Shown: positions 1 through 6,893, counted from the stretch's first letter. The stretch is 15,003 bases of DNA from an uncultured Lachnospiraceae bacterium (GCA_905201915.1 CAJKQE010000052.1:1-15003), one strand, 5' to 3'. The notes: a model not told the origin generated them from the sequence alone. Numbers and translations: made by a program.

Positions 1-160
1 ATACCTGTGTAATATTTTCAAATCTTCTGTCTTCTGCGATTTCACGAGGCGAAATATGGCAATGATAATCTATTATGGGCATTTTCTCCGCAAAATTATG
101 ATACAGCTCCTTTGCAGTATTGGTAGACAATAAAAAGTCCTCATTCATAAATACTTTCAT
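1..160 (-). CDS. uxaC: Uronate isomerase UxaC, N-terminal fragment (cut by window edge)
   Basis: Only the first 53 codons are in the window; the gene runs off the left edge. UxaC interconverts D-glucuronate/D-fructuronate and D-galacturonate/D-tagaturonate, the first cytoplasmic step of hexuronate breakdown. The visible N-terminus (MKVFMNEDFLLST, then a PIIDYHCHISP stretch at residues 28-38 and an EDRRFENITQ stretch at 43-52) is the characteristic start of this amidohydrolase-like family. H33 and H35 of the HCH motif are the expected metal ligands. The ATG is preceded by GGGAGAG at good spacing. It lies 72 bases downstream of the fabH stop on the same strand. I find no convincing terminator or promoter in that gap, so its transcription cannot be decided here. 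Identity is confident; completeness cannot be judged. Confidence 0.88.
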   Translation of the reverse strand, partial: MKVFMNEDFLLSTNTAKELYHNFAEKMPIIDYHCHISPREIAEDRRFENITQV

Positions 161-232
161 AAGTCTCTCCCTAAATATCTTGAATTTTATCTTTTTATTT
201 AAGGATTTCCTGACTTTCCCTGTTTTATTCGA

Positions 233-1171
233 TTACCACTGAAGCAGTGTACTTCCCCATGTAAGACCTGCACCAAATCCGGCAAGAACAAGAATGTCTC
301 CTTTTTCTAACTTTCCCTCTTTATGCATTTCATCCAGCAAAATAGGGATACTGGCAGCAGACGTATTTCCATATTTTTCTATATTCATTGGAAACTTTTC
401 TTCTTTTTCTCTTAGTTTCTTTGCAACACCAGAAATAATTCTACTGTTTGCCTGATGGAGAACATAATATTTTACCCTTTCTTTTTCTATGTTTCCTTTT
501 TTCATAACTTCCTCAATACATTCTGGGACAGTTTTAAGTGCAAACTTAAATACCTCCTGTCCATCCATCTGAAGATAAGATGATTTTTCCTGGTATCCCA
601 CCGTACAACTTAAAACACTTCCTCTTCCTCCATCTGCATGTTGCACAAAAGAAAAAGAACCTGTTTCTGATGCTTCCAAAACTACTGCTCCTGCACCATC
701 TCCAAATAATACACAAGTTCCTCTATCCTGCCAGTCTAAAAAACGTGTCATGCTGTCTGCACCGATTACCAGCACTTTCTTATATATCCCACTGTTTATA
801 TAAGTATAAGCCGTATTTAAGGCAAACAAAAACCCTGCACAAGCCGCACTCATATCAAAAGCTGCTGCATTCTTAGCACCTAAAACAGCCTGTACCTGGC
901 AGGCTGTACTTGGAAAAAATGTATCCGGAGAACAGGTTGCCACAAGGATTAAATCAATTTCTTCTGGTTTTGTCTTTGCCGACTGCAATGCTTTTCTTGC
1001 CGCTTCACAAGCCAGACCTGCCGTTGTTTCTTCTTTGGCAATTCTTCTTTCTTTTATTCCTGTTCTTGTAACAATCCACTCATCACTTGTATCAATAAAT
1101 TTTGTAAAATCATTATTTTTCATGCAATACGCAGGAACAGCACTTCCTGTCCCAATAATCTTTGCTGTCAT
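233..1171 (-). CDS. fabH: 3-oxoacyl-ACP synthase III (KAS III, FabH)
   Basis: FabH condenses acetyl-CoA (or another short acyl-CoA) with malonyl-ACP to start type II fatty acid synthesis in the cytoplasm. The 312-residue protein has normal family length and the complete Cys-His-Asn triad: C111 in MSAACAGF, H239 in VLHQANSRI and N269 in YGNTSAASIP. The N-terminal DEWIVTRTGIKERR motif and the C-terminal AGFGAGLTWG loop are also typical. The ATG follows GGAG at suitable spacing. It stands alone: other fab genes that often accompany fabH in Firmicutes are not adjacent. Its promoter (1233-1261) is followed by two TTTGA/TCAAA-type repeats (1189-1222) that look like fatty-acid repressor sites. It may be a second fabH copy or the only one; the window cannot tell. 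Confidence 0.95.
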   Translation of the reverse strand: MTAKIIGTGSAVPAYCMKNNDFTKFIDTSDEWIVTRTGIKERRIAKEETTAGLACEAARKALQSAKTKPEEIDLILVATCSPDTFFPSTACQVQAVLGAKNAAAFDMSAACAGFLFALNTAYTYINSGIYKKVLVIGADSMTRFLDWQDRGTCVLFGDGAGAVVLEASETGSFSFVQHADGGRGSVLSCTVGYQEKSSYLQMDGQEVFKFALKTVPECIEEVMKKGNIEKERVKYYVLHQANSRIISGVAKKLREKEEKFPMNIEKYGNTSAASIPILLDEMHKEGKLEKGDILVLAGFGAGLTWGSTLLQW

Positions 1172-1188
1172 AATTTCTCCTTATTCTA

Positions 1189-1222
1189 TATTTGATATTT
1201 CAAATATTTTGTATTTCAAACT
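1189..1222 (-). promoter_or_regulatory. Putative FabT-like tandem operator in the fabH 5' UTR
   Basis: Seen: a perfect inverted repeat with 7-base arms, TATTTGA-TATT-TCAAATA, at 1189-1206. A second, imperfect copy (minus strand AGTTTGAAATACAAAA) occupies 1207-1222. The cores repeat with a 16-base period. They lie between the predicted transcription start (about 1226) and the fabH ribosome binding site. Known: FabT, a MarR-family repressor in streptococci and relatives, binds AT-rich palindromes built on TTTGA/TCAAA upstream of fab genes. Inferred: a FabT-like repressor acts here. FapR sites look different (TTAGTACCTAGTCTTAAT-like), so FapR is unlikely. No regulator gene is in the window. Confidence 0.6.
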
Positions 1223-1232
1223 ATTTTCTTAA

Positions 1233-1261
1233 AGTATACCTATCTTTCGTACGTTTGTCAA
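1233..1261 (-). promoter_or_regulatory. Sigma-A promoter of fabH
   Basis: On the minus strand a consensus -35 TTGACA (1256-1261) and -10 TATACT (1233-1238) are separated by exactly 17 bases. Transcription should start near 1226, about 55 bases before the fabH ATG, so both operator copies would be transcribed. Confidence 0.8.
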
Positions 1262-1295
1262 TAAAAACAAAGCTATCCCTTAAAACATCATTCAG

Positions 1296-1389
1296 TTCTA
1301 TTTATACATTTTTAGCGAATTTATCGAGTACTCTTTGAGATTACAAGCTCAAAGTGAACGCAGACTGAGCGTAAAATGTATAAATAGAA
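1296..1389. repeat. 94-bp palindromic intergenic element with internal hairpin
   Basis: Perfect 17-base inverted arms (TTCTATTTATACATTTT at 1296-1312 and its complement at 1373-1389) enclose 60 bases. Those 60 bases hold a second perfect 7-base hairpin, CTTTGAG (1333-1339) with CTCAAAG (1348-1354). The element fills the space between the membrane-protein gene (stop 12 bases away) and the fabH promoter. No long T-run follows on either strand, so it is not a standard intrinsic terminator. No clear target-site duplication was seen. It could be a miniature non-autonomous repeat, a structured RNA, or an unusual 3' stabilising stem. Confidence 0.55.
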
Positions 1390-1401
1390 AAGATGACAGC
1401 C

Positions 1402-2349
1402 CTACTGACCATCATCTTTATAAATCTTTTTAATTTCCTGTGACAATTCTCTGTTTAAGTCATCTAAGTCAATTCCTATTCCCGGTGCCATATACGGCGC
1501 TTTGTTCTGTCTGTCATATTGCTTTTTCCCTACTTCATACTCCTGCGTTTTGTCAAATTCCTCACGCTTTGTCACATTCAAATTTTCTTCATCAAAAACA
1601 TCCTGCTGATATTTTTTCTCTTTTGTTGCTGTTTTCCTATTCTTACTGCTGCTATTGCTTTTTTCCTTTGTGCGCTGCCCTACTTCTTTAATTTTGGTCT
1701 TTTTTACTACTTTTTTCTTCTTTCTCCCACCTGGCAAACGGAACAATTTCGCTTCCCAGTCTTCGCCCTTCATAAAAGGTGCTGCCTGCACTGCTATACC
1801 AATAGCCGCCATAATAAGTCCTAACAGCAGTTCCCCTGCTCCCGCATCTTTTCCCAGCATTTCCAGAAGTAAATGAATACCTCCTAAACCTCCGCAAACA
1901 GAAGTAATACCTATCACCATCTGTTTTTCATATCCCAGAGCAAAAGTTCCTGCAAAAAGTCCGATTACCAAAGCAATAAAATGCTGTGTAAGCGTTGCAT
2001 CCTGAAAAAAGGAAACTACAATACTATATACCAGTCCAGTACACATAACAAACACACCAAACTTATATAAGAGCCACGCCAGAAGTCCGAAAACCAAAGC
2101 TCCCATAGCACCTGCAAGCCCTGCCATCATCTTATCCTGTAAAAAATACAACCCCGCTCCAAAGCCGACTCCGCCACCCATAAGAATACCTAAAATACAT
2201 CCCCATACCTTTCTTAAACGATATCCCATGAAACAATTCAAAAAAGCAAATACTGTTCCAATAAGATAAATCAGTATCATATATTCTTTTGGTACAAAAC
2301 TCCATAACCCCTTAATAAGTTCTAAAATCTGATCTCCCTGTATATTCAT
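1402..2349 (-). CDS. Seven-helix membrane protein, TMEM198/DUF4203-like, with charged tail
   Basis: The function is unknown. The 315-residue protein has about seven hydrophobic segments (roughly residues 23-44, 48-70, 74-97, 98-115, 124-140, 143-165 and 174-192). Many contain glycine-rich helix-packing runs such as GILMGGGVGFGAG. This glycine-rich multi-helix pattern resembles the TMEM198-like domain (DUF4203); that match is by eye. From about 193 on it is a soluble, highly charged tail: a Lys/Arg-rich cluster (209-220), a low-complexity Ser/Lys/Glu region, and an acidic helix-prone end (DLDDLNRELSQEI). There is no signal peptide. It is the last gene of the ClC operon, starting 7 bases after the DUF5662 stop, with its AAAGGA ribosome binding site inside that gene's end. 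The palindrome at 1296-1389 follows it. Confidence 0.6.
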   Translation of the reverse strand: MNIQGDQILELIKGLWSFVPKEYMILIYLIGTVFAFLNCFMGYRLRKVWGCILGILMGGGVGFGAGLYFLQDKMMAGLAGAMGALVFGLLAWLLYKFGVFVMCTGLVYSIVVSFFQDATLTQHFIALVIGLFAGTFALGYEKQMVIGITSVCGGLGGIHLLLEMLGKDAGAGELLLGLIMAAIGIAVQAAPFMKGEDWEAKLFRLPGGRKKKKVVKKTKIKEVGQRTKEKSNSSSKNRKTATKEKKYQQDVFDEENLNVTKREEFDKTQEYEVGKKQYDRQNKAPYMAPGIGIDLDDLNRELSQEIKKIYKDDGQ

Positions 2350-2356
2350 AAATCTT

Positions 2357-2893
2357 TTACATTCCTTTCAGATATACGTGTTTAATATACTTCAGTGTTT
2401 CTTTCTCCCCTCTATCTGCCAACATTCTAAGCAAAAATTCTAAATCCTCATTGGTCTTTTCATGAACAAACCACAACTTTTCCTTACTTTTTAAAAAATA
2501 TTCCAAAGGTGCTGCGTCTGTATAAGTTTCCGGGTGATAATTTCTCGATGCACTAATTCTGTCCATAACCATTTCTGCAATATATTTTCTTGGCATAGGA
2601 ACTCCCTTAATAACGGTATCGCAATCAATTCCATAATCAACCCAGTGTTCAAAATGATGTTTATTCCTTCCATAGTGATGTATCCATGAAGTGGATAATC
2701 CTGTAGCTTCTCTCTCTGCATTATTAGGACTTCTTGTTCCCTGATAGTATTTACAACCCACCGAAAACTCTGTCCAGGAATACTTTGATAAATCATGAAG
2801 TAATCCCTGCTTATAAAGTCCTATTTTAAAGCAATATTTCATTACTAAAAGCTTGTGCTTTGTAATCGTTTTAAAATGCTTCCAAATCCGCAT
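2357..2893 (-). CDS. DUF5662 family protein
   Basis: This 178-residue soluble protein of unknown function matches, by sequence memory, the DUF5662 family common in Clostridia. Conserved-looking features are HDLSKY (33-38), the stretch CKYYQGTRSPNNAERE (47-62) and a histidine-rich segment, HHYGRNKHHFEHW (72-84). The HD pair plus His cluster recall metal-binding sites of HD-type phosphohydrolases, but this is only a resemblance. The frame stays open to 3025, but the start at 2893 (MRIWKHFKTI) is preferred because AGGA-type ribosome binding sequence precedes it and the longer version would add 44 low-complexity Arg/Ser residues over the coding sequence of the GH13-like gene. It overlaps the upstream gene by 49 bases and lies 7 bases before the next, so it is translationally embedded in the ClC operon. 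Confidence 0.75.
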   Translation of the reverse strand: MRIWKHFKTITKHKLLVMKYCFKIGLYKQGLLHDLSKYSWTEFSVGCKYYQGTRSPNNAEREATGLSTSWIHHYGRNKHHFEHWVDYGIDCDTVIKGVPMPRKYIAEMVMDRISASRNYHPETYTDAAPLEYFLKSKEKLWFVHEKTNEDLEFLLRMLADRGEKETLKYIKHVYLKGM

Positions 2894-4734
2894 ACGTCCT
2901 GTTCCTGCTTTCCTGCTAAAATCATAACTGTCCTTGGAGGTACTTCTATGGTTTTTCCTATAACTTCCGCACCCTCTTGCAGTTTTTCTTCTTGGTCTTT
3001 CTCTGTACAAAGAAGAACTTTCCATTTTATCTCATTTTCTGCTCCCGGAAGTGCAATTTCATGGGAAACCCAATGGAAATTAAAAGCCAAAAATAAAAAC
3101 TCAGAAGCCTTTCCTGCATAGGCATTACAATACATAATTCCCAAAGAGCGGGTATCTTTATCTTTTTCCACATACCATGCTTGTTTTCCATGATATGACA
3201 TATCCGGATAACCCAATGCCTGATAATCACTACCCTTCAACTCTTTTTCCCAATGTAAAATAGGATTTTCCTTTCTAATTTGAATAGCTTTTTTTACAAA
3301 CTCCCACAGTCTTGCCTGATTTTTTCTTCCATTCCAATCAATCCATGACAACTCATTATCTTGGCACCACACATTGTTATTTCCCTTTTGTGTATTTCCC
3401 CATTCATCACCTTGGAAAATCAAAGGTGTTCCCTGACTAAATAACAAAAGAGAAAATGCATTTTTCATCTGTTTTAAACGTAGCTCTTTAATCGCCGTTT
3501 TCCTTGTTGCACCTTCTATTCCACAATTCCAGCTGCAATTATAAGAAATTCCATCCTGATTTTCTTCTCCATTTGCCTCATTATGACGTTCCTCATAAGA
3601 AACCATATCCATAACTGTAAAACCATCCTGGTCTGCCATATAATTGATTACACCATTACACAAAGGATTTCTTTTCTGACGGAACATAAATTCATCCGTC
3701 ATATTTTCATCTCCCTTTAATACATGACGCATAGAATATAAAAATCCTTCATTATATTCTGCTGCATTTTTAAATTTCGGTGCCTCTCCATGTAAAATGT
3801 TATGGCCGTCTACATCGTGGAAAAATAATTTACAGTCTGCTAACAACGGATCTTTCATAAAAAGTTCTTGAGAAATCCCTTCTGCCATAATATGAAATCC
3901 ATCAATATGATAAGTGATTTTCCAATATCTGAGAACATCCAGCATTTTTGTAAGAGCTGTATGCTTCCCAAAATAGAATTCCATCATACATTCCATTCCT
4001 GCTTCATGAAAAGCATTTACCATATCAGCAAATTCCTTTGCCGGATTTTGTGTTGCACAAAAAGCTGCCTTTGGCGCAAAATAGCAGGCATCTTCTGTGT
4101 AACCCCAGCAATTCACTCTCTTATCTGCCGCAACTTCTTCTGAAGGATGCTCCCCTGCCTTTCCTCTTATATGAGGTTTTTGAAGTTCCCTATATTCATA
4201 AGCCGGCATCAGCAAGACGCCTGTAATCCCCAATTCTTTTAGGTACTCTATCTTTTCCTGAACACCCTGAAATGTCCCCTTATGTCTGACTTTAGAGGTT
4301 TTACTTTTTGTAAAACTGCGTACCTGCAATTTATATAAAATAGAATTGCAAAGTTCTATAGGAGTAAATTCTCCGTCACTCCATGAAAATTTATTTTCCA
4401 AATACCCACAGCAGATGTTTTCGTCCTTTTCTCCGAAAGAAGCTGTATGATACAAAATTTTTGCATAATCATCCTGTATCACTTCTCCATTGATTTTATA
4501 ATTATATTTCAGCGGATGTTCACAAATCTCTTTTACCGCCATAGAAAGAAGATTTCCATTTCTTCCCTCCTGTAAAAATGGGAACTCCAAAACTCCTTCT
4601 TTTGTATAAAGCAAGAGGGAAGCTTCTGCATCCTTTTCTGCCTCTAATGTAAATATAAATCCATCTTTCTGTTTTTCTACACCTTTTGTCCATTTATTTC
4701 CCGGTGCTGTTTCTATTCTTTTTTCTCCGCGCAT
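2845..4734 (-). CDS. GH13 debranching-enzyme-like protein lacking catalytic residues
   Basis: This 629-residue protein has the layout of GH13 isoamylase/GlgX-type debranching enzymes. An N-terminal beta-sandwich-like region (about 20-120) precedes a barrel starting at YKLQVRSFT (134-142), with LKELGITGVLLMP (165-177), an NCWGYTEDACYFAPK stretch (208-222) and a DGFTVMDMVSYEERHNEANG stretch (370-389). LIFQGDEWGNTQ (438-449) and a C-terminal beta domain follow. In active relatives the nucleophile lies in GFRFD; here it reads GFHIM, so Asp becomes M283 and Arg becomes H281. The acid/base Glu of the AEPWD-type motif aligns with H306 (LFFHDVD). The third Asp (D370) remains, but its preceding His is Q369, and the DVVYNH strand is altered (MEFYFGKH). 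It is intact and in frame, with no stops, so it is probably a pseudoenzyme, perhaps glycan-binding. GGAGG precedes the ATG; it overlaps the ClC gene by 22 bases. Confidence 0.8.
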   Translation of the reverse strand: MRGEKRIETAPGNKWTKGVEKQKDGFIFTLEAEKDAEASLLLYTKEGVLEFPFLQEGRNGNLLSMAVKEICEHPLKYNYKINGEVIQDDYAKILYHTASFGEKDENICCGYLENKFSWSDGEFTPIELCNSILYKLQVRSFTKSKTSKVRHKGTFQGVQEKIEYLKELGITGVLLMPAYEYRELQKPHIRGKAGEHPSEEVAADKRVNCWGYTEDACYFAPKAAFCATQNPAKEFADMVNAFHEAGMECMMEFYFGKHTALTKMLDVLRYWKITYHIDGFHIMAEGISQELFMKDPLLADCKLFFHDVDGHNILHGEAPKFKNAAEYNEGFLYSMRHVLKGDENMTDEFMFRQKRNPLCNGVINYMADQDGFTVMDMVSYEERHNEANGEENQDGISYNCSWNCGIEGATRKTAIKELRLKQMKNAFSLLLFSQGTPLIFQGDEWGNTQKGNNNVWCQDNELSWIDWNGRKNQARLWEFVKKAIQIRKENPILHWEKELKGSDYQALGYPDMSYHGKQAWYVEKDKDTRSLGIMYCNAYAGKASEFLFLAFNFHWVSHEIALPGAENEIKWKVLLCTEKDQEEKLQEGAEVIGKTIEVPPRTVMILAGKQEQDVCGFGSILKRLQSTSF

Positions 4735-6278
4735 ATTTCCTCCATATAATCATATACTGCCGGGGCGTTCTTTTCATCTGTCAGAGTTACCAGAACGTCT
4801 CCCGGAAACAGTATAGTTCTTCCTTTTGGTATCAATTCATTTCCACCTCGTTTTATTGATACCAGCAGACAATTTTTCGGCCATTCCATCTGCTGAATCA
4901 TCTTGTCCTGCAACAGACTGTTATGACAAATCACAAATTCCTGCAAAATTTTTTCTCCTGTGCCTTCCGGAAGCTTCTCACCTTGTCTCTTTAACAATCC
5001 ACTTAAAAGGCTCTCATAAATAGGTTCCGATTTCAGAGCCGAAGCTACCAGATATGCCACAATTGACACTAAAGACATGGAAAGCATCTGACTTACCTGT
5101 CCTGTCATCTCAAAAATTAAAATAATTCCTGTAATAGGCGCTCTCACAATTGCTGTAAAATATCCTGCCATGGCAAGAAGAACCATGTTGCTGATATAAG
5201 AAGCATCCAATCCCATATACTGCACTGCAAAGGTACTGTAAGCCCCGCCTAAAAGCGCACCTAACACTAAAAGCGGAAAGAAAATCCCGCCCGGTGCTCC
5301 TGAACCAAAACAAATCAAAGAAAACAGAAATTTGGCCACAAATAAAATCAAAAGAGAAGTGAGCATCATATTTCCCTCTGCTGCCACATCAATTAAAGCA
5401 TGTCCGCTTCCCAGTATCTGAGGCATAACAAGCCCAACTACTCCTGCAAGCAAAAAAGGAATAAAAAGCCGTGTTGTCTCATTTAATCCTTTTACTTTAA
5501 AATACAAGCCCTGTACCCAGATGGTCATCTTGTTATAAAAGGCTCCCATAATACCTAAAATAATGCCTAAAATCACAATATGCCAATAGTACTGAGGCAA
5601 TATTTCTGTTCCTACATCAAATTGAAATACTGGCTTAAATCCCATAAATTGACTGGAAATGTAATCTGCTGTAATCGATGCAGTCATAACAGAGATTAAA
5701 ACAGATACAGAAAAGTTTTTATGTATTTCCTCCAGAGAAAACATAACTCCTGCCAAAGGTGCATGAAAAGCAGCCGCAAGTCCGGCACTTGCTCCGCAGG
5801 TAATTAAATATTTTTCCTCTGTTTTTCCTCTATCTAAAGTTTGGGAAACTGCTTTTCCTGCCATAGCGCCAATCTGTATAGACGGCCCTTCTCTTCCAAG
5901 AGAAAGTCCCGAAAAAAGAGATAAAAAACCACCCAGAAATTTTGCAGGCAGCACACGCCACCACACCTGATTTAGTTTCCCCATCATTTCTCCCTCTACC
6001 TGAGGAATTCCGCTTCCTGAAATCATAGGTTCATATTTTACTAATTTTCCCACAATACAGGCAATTACAAACAATGCCACAAACCATAAAACCGCTGCCA
6101 AAGGTTCCTGTCTTACGTATTCTAATACTTTATTCATGCCTTTACCGGCATATTCTAAAATAATACGATACAAAAGCACCACAAGACCTGCAACTGCTCC
6201 TACTAAAAATCCTTCTGCTGTAAGAATTGTCTTAAAGTGCTTTACTCTTTTTATCAAATGAGATGTATCTTTTTCCAA
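4713..6278 (-). CDS. ClC-type Cl-/H+ antiporter with C-terminal TrkA-C (RCK_C) domain
   Basis: This is a cytoplasmic-membrane ClC protein of 521 residues, numbered from the TTG start. It has the anion-selectivity motifs GSGIP (88-92), GREGP (128-132, gating Glu E130) and GAPGGIFFP. The internal glutamate corresponding to E203 of E. coli ClC is present (FSLEE, E184), and the inner-gate tyrosine occurs in EPIYESLL. These together favour proton-coupled antiport over a passive channel. About 90 C-terminal residues form a TrkA-C ligand-binding domain (ending LFPGDVLVTLTDEKN). The frame is open to an ATG at 6356. A TATAAT promoter at 6310-6338, however, starts transcription inside that extension, and AGGGAGGGGGAAGG stands just before TTG at 6278, so that start is chosen. 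First gene of a four-gene operon with the GH13-like, DUF5662 and membrane proteins. Confidence 0.9.
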   Translation of the reverse strand: MEKDTSHLIKRVKHFKTILTAEGFLVGAVAGLVVLLYRIILEYAGKGMNKVLEYVRQEPLAAVLWFVALFVIACIVGKLVKYEPMISGSGIPQVEGEMMGKLNQVWWRVLPAKFLGGFLSLFSGLSLGREGPSIQIGAMAGKAVSQTLDRGKTEEKYLITCGASAGLAAAFHAPLAGVMFSLEEIHKNFSVSVLISVMTASITADYISSQFMGFKPVFQFDVGTEILPQYYWHIVILGIILGIMGAFYNKMTIWVQGLYFKVKGLNETTRLFIPFLLAGVVGLVMPQILGSGHALIDVAAEGNMMLTSLLILFVAKFLFSLICFGSGAPGGIFFPLLVLGALLGGAYSTFAVQYMGLDASYISNMVLLAMAGYFTAIVRAPITGIILIFEMTGQVSQMLSMSLVSIVAYLVASALKSEPIYESLLSGLLKRQGEKLPEGTGEKILQEFVICHNSLLQDKMIQQMEWPKNCLLVSIKRGGNELIPKGRTILFPGDVLVTLTDEKNAPAVYDYMEEICAEKKE

Positions 6279-6309
6279 GCTGCCTTCCCCCTCCCTAATC
6301 ATACTTTCC

Positions 6310-6338
6310 ATTATACGTGTCCGGAAATAAAAATGCAA
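6310..6338 (-). promoter_or_regulatory. Promoter of the ClC operon
   Basis: On the minus strand TTGCAT (6333-6338) and a perfect TATAAT (6310-6315) are 17 bases apart. The expected start near 6303 leaves a leader of about 25 bases carrying the AGGGAGGGGGAAGG ribosome binding site before the TTG codon at 6278. The ATG at 6356 lies upstream of this promoter, which argues against it as the start. Confidence 0.65.
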
Positions 6339-6350
6339 ATCCTTTCTGTA

Positions 6351-6379
6351 TTGCATTCCCCCTCTGCATCTGGTAAAAT
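6351..6379 (+). promoter_or_regulatory. Promoter of the DUF1292 gene
   Basis: On the plus strand TTGCAT (6351-6356) and TAAAAT (6374-6379) are 17 bases apart, about 36 bases before the ATG. It is back-to-back with the ClC promoter. The two identical -35 hexamers form an outward-facing inverted repeat, ATGCAA-N12-TTGCAT (6333-6356). Confidence 0.65.
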
Positions 6380-6414
6380 ATTTTCAAAACTTAAATTAAG
6401 AAAGAGGTTAAAAA

Positions 6415-6825
6415 ATGAGCGAAAAAACATATACAACAGATATCGAAAGCTGCAATCCAAGTGACTGCGCTTCCTGTACGGCAAACTGTTCCAGCGCAGG
6501 TGGAAAAAATCAGGGAACAATCCCAAAAGTTCCAAATCCTACTATTAAATTAACTCTGGAAGATGACACGGTTTTAGAATGTGCTGTACTGACTACCTTT
6601 CCTGTAGAAGGTTTTGGAGAATATATTGCACTGGTGCCATTAAACGAAAATGGTAAAAATACAGACGGCGAAACTTATTTATTCCGCTATGCAGAAGAAA
6701 ATGATGCACCGATTGTTACCAATATTGAAAGAGAAGATGAATATATGGCTGCTGCAGAAGCATTCCATGATTTTATTGCTAATTTAAAATCAGAAGCAGA
6801 GCTTGAAGAAAAAAATGAAAACTAA
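6415..6825 (+). CDS. DUF1292 domain protein with N-terminal Cys cluster
   Basis: A small acidic cytoplasmic protein of 136 residues, unknown function. Residues about 42-115 match the DUF1292 (YrzB-like) pattern: a beta-rich domain with IKLTLEDDTVLECAVLTTF, then EYIALVPL, a linker, ETYLFRY and a late 'I..I..EDEY.AAAEAF' helix. The N-terminus adds four cysteines in a C-x4-C-x2-C-x3-C pattern (C13, C18, C21, C25), which could hold zinc or an iron-sulfur cluster or be redox-active. The C-terminus is a Glu/Lys-rich helix. The ATG is preceded by AGAGG with 8-base spacing. It is the only plus-strand gene in the window, divergent from the ClC operon and convergent with fabV. In Firmicutes DUF1292 genes often sit near the RNase-like yqgF/yrzL group, which is not seen here. 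Confidence 0.85.
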   Translation: MSEKTYTTDIESCNPSDCASCTANCSSAGGKNQGTIPKVPNPTIKLTLEDDTVLECAVLTTFPVEGFGEYIALVPLNENGKNTDGETYLFRYAEENDAPIVTNIEREDEYMAAAEAFHDFIANLKSEAELEEKNEN

Positions 6826-6839
6826 TTTCTAAAAACAGC

Positions 6840-6893
6840 TTGAGCTATTCCATTGACATTCTGTTTCTTTTACTTGTCAGTGAAATAGCTCAA
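6840..6893. terminator. Bidirectional terminator between DUF1292 and fabV
   Basis: A 19-base inverted repeat (6840-6858 with 6875-6893; TTGAGCTATT pairs fully with AATAGCTCAA, with two imperfect positions deeper in the stem) encloses a 16-base loop. It starts 15 bases after the DUF1292 stop and ends 22 bases from the fabV stop. On the minus strand it is followed by GCTGTTTTTAG, a short T-run; the plus-strand tail (CTTCTAT) is weaker. The position between convergent genes supports two-way use. Confidence 0.75.

Noticed and set aside
161..232. Promoter or terminator between fabH and uxaC
   Set aside because: TAAAAT-like boxes are present but none has a -35 at proper spacing, and no stable stem with a T-run was found.
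580..876. Plus-strand open frame of about 98 codons opposite fabH
   Set aside because: Biased composition typical of an antisense shadow, no ribosome binding site, and the opposite strand is a confident gene.
1189..1222. FapR operator at fabH
   Set aside because: The palindrome core is TTTGA/TCAAA, unlike the TTAGTACCTAGTCTTAAT-type FapR site; a FabT-like site fits better.
1296..1389. Intrinsic terminator for the membrane-protein gene
   Set aside because: Stem is long and AT-rich with a 60-base interior and no T-run on either strand.
1519..1824. Plus-strand open frame of about 100 codons opposite the TMEM198-like gene
   Set aside because: Phe/Leu-rich sequence produced by reading the complement of a Lys/Glu-rich tail; no start signals.
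2894..3025. 44-residue upstream extension of the DUF5662 frame (starting MESSSLYRER)
   Set aside because: It is Arg/Ser-rich, lies fully within the GH13-like gene and looks like an out-of-frame shadow; a ribosome binding site and a family-like start occur at 2893.
6279..6356. N-terminal extension of the ClC protein from ATG 6356
   Set aside because: The TATAAT promoter lies inside it, and a much better ribosome binding site precedes TTG 6278.
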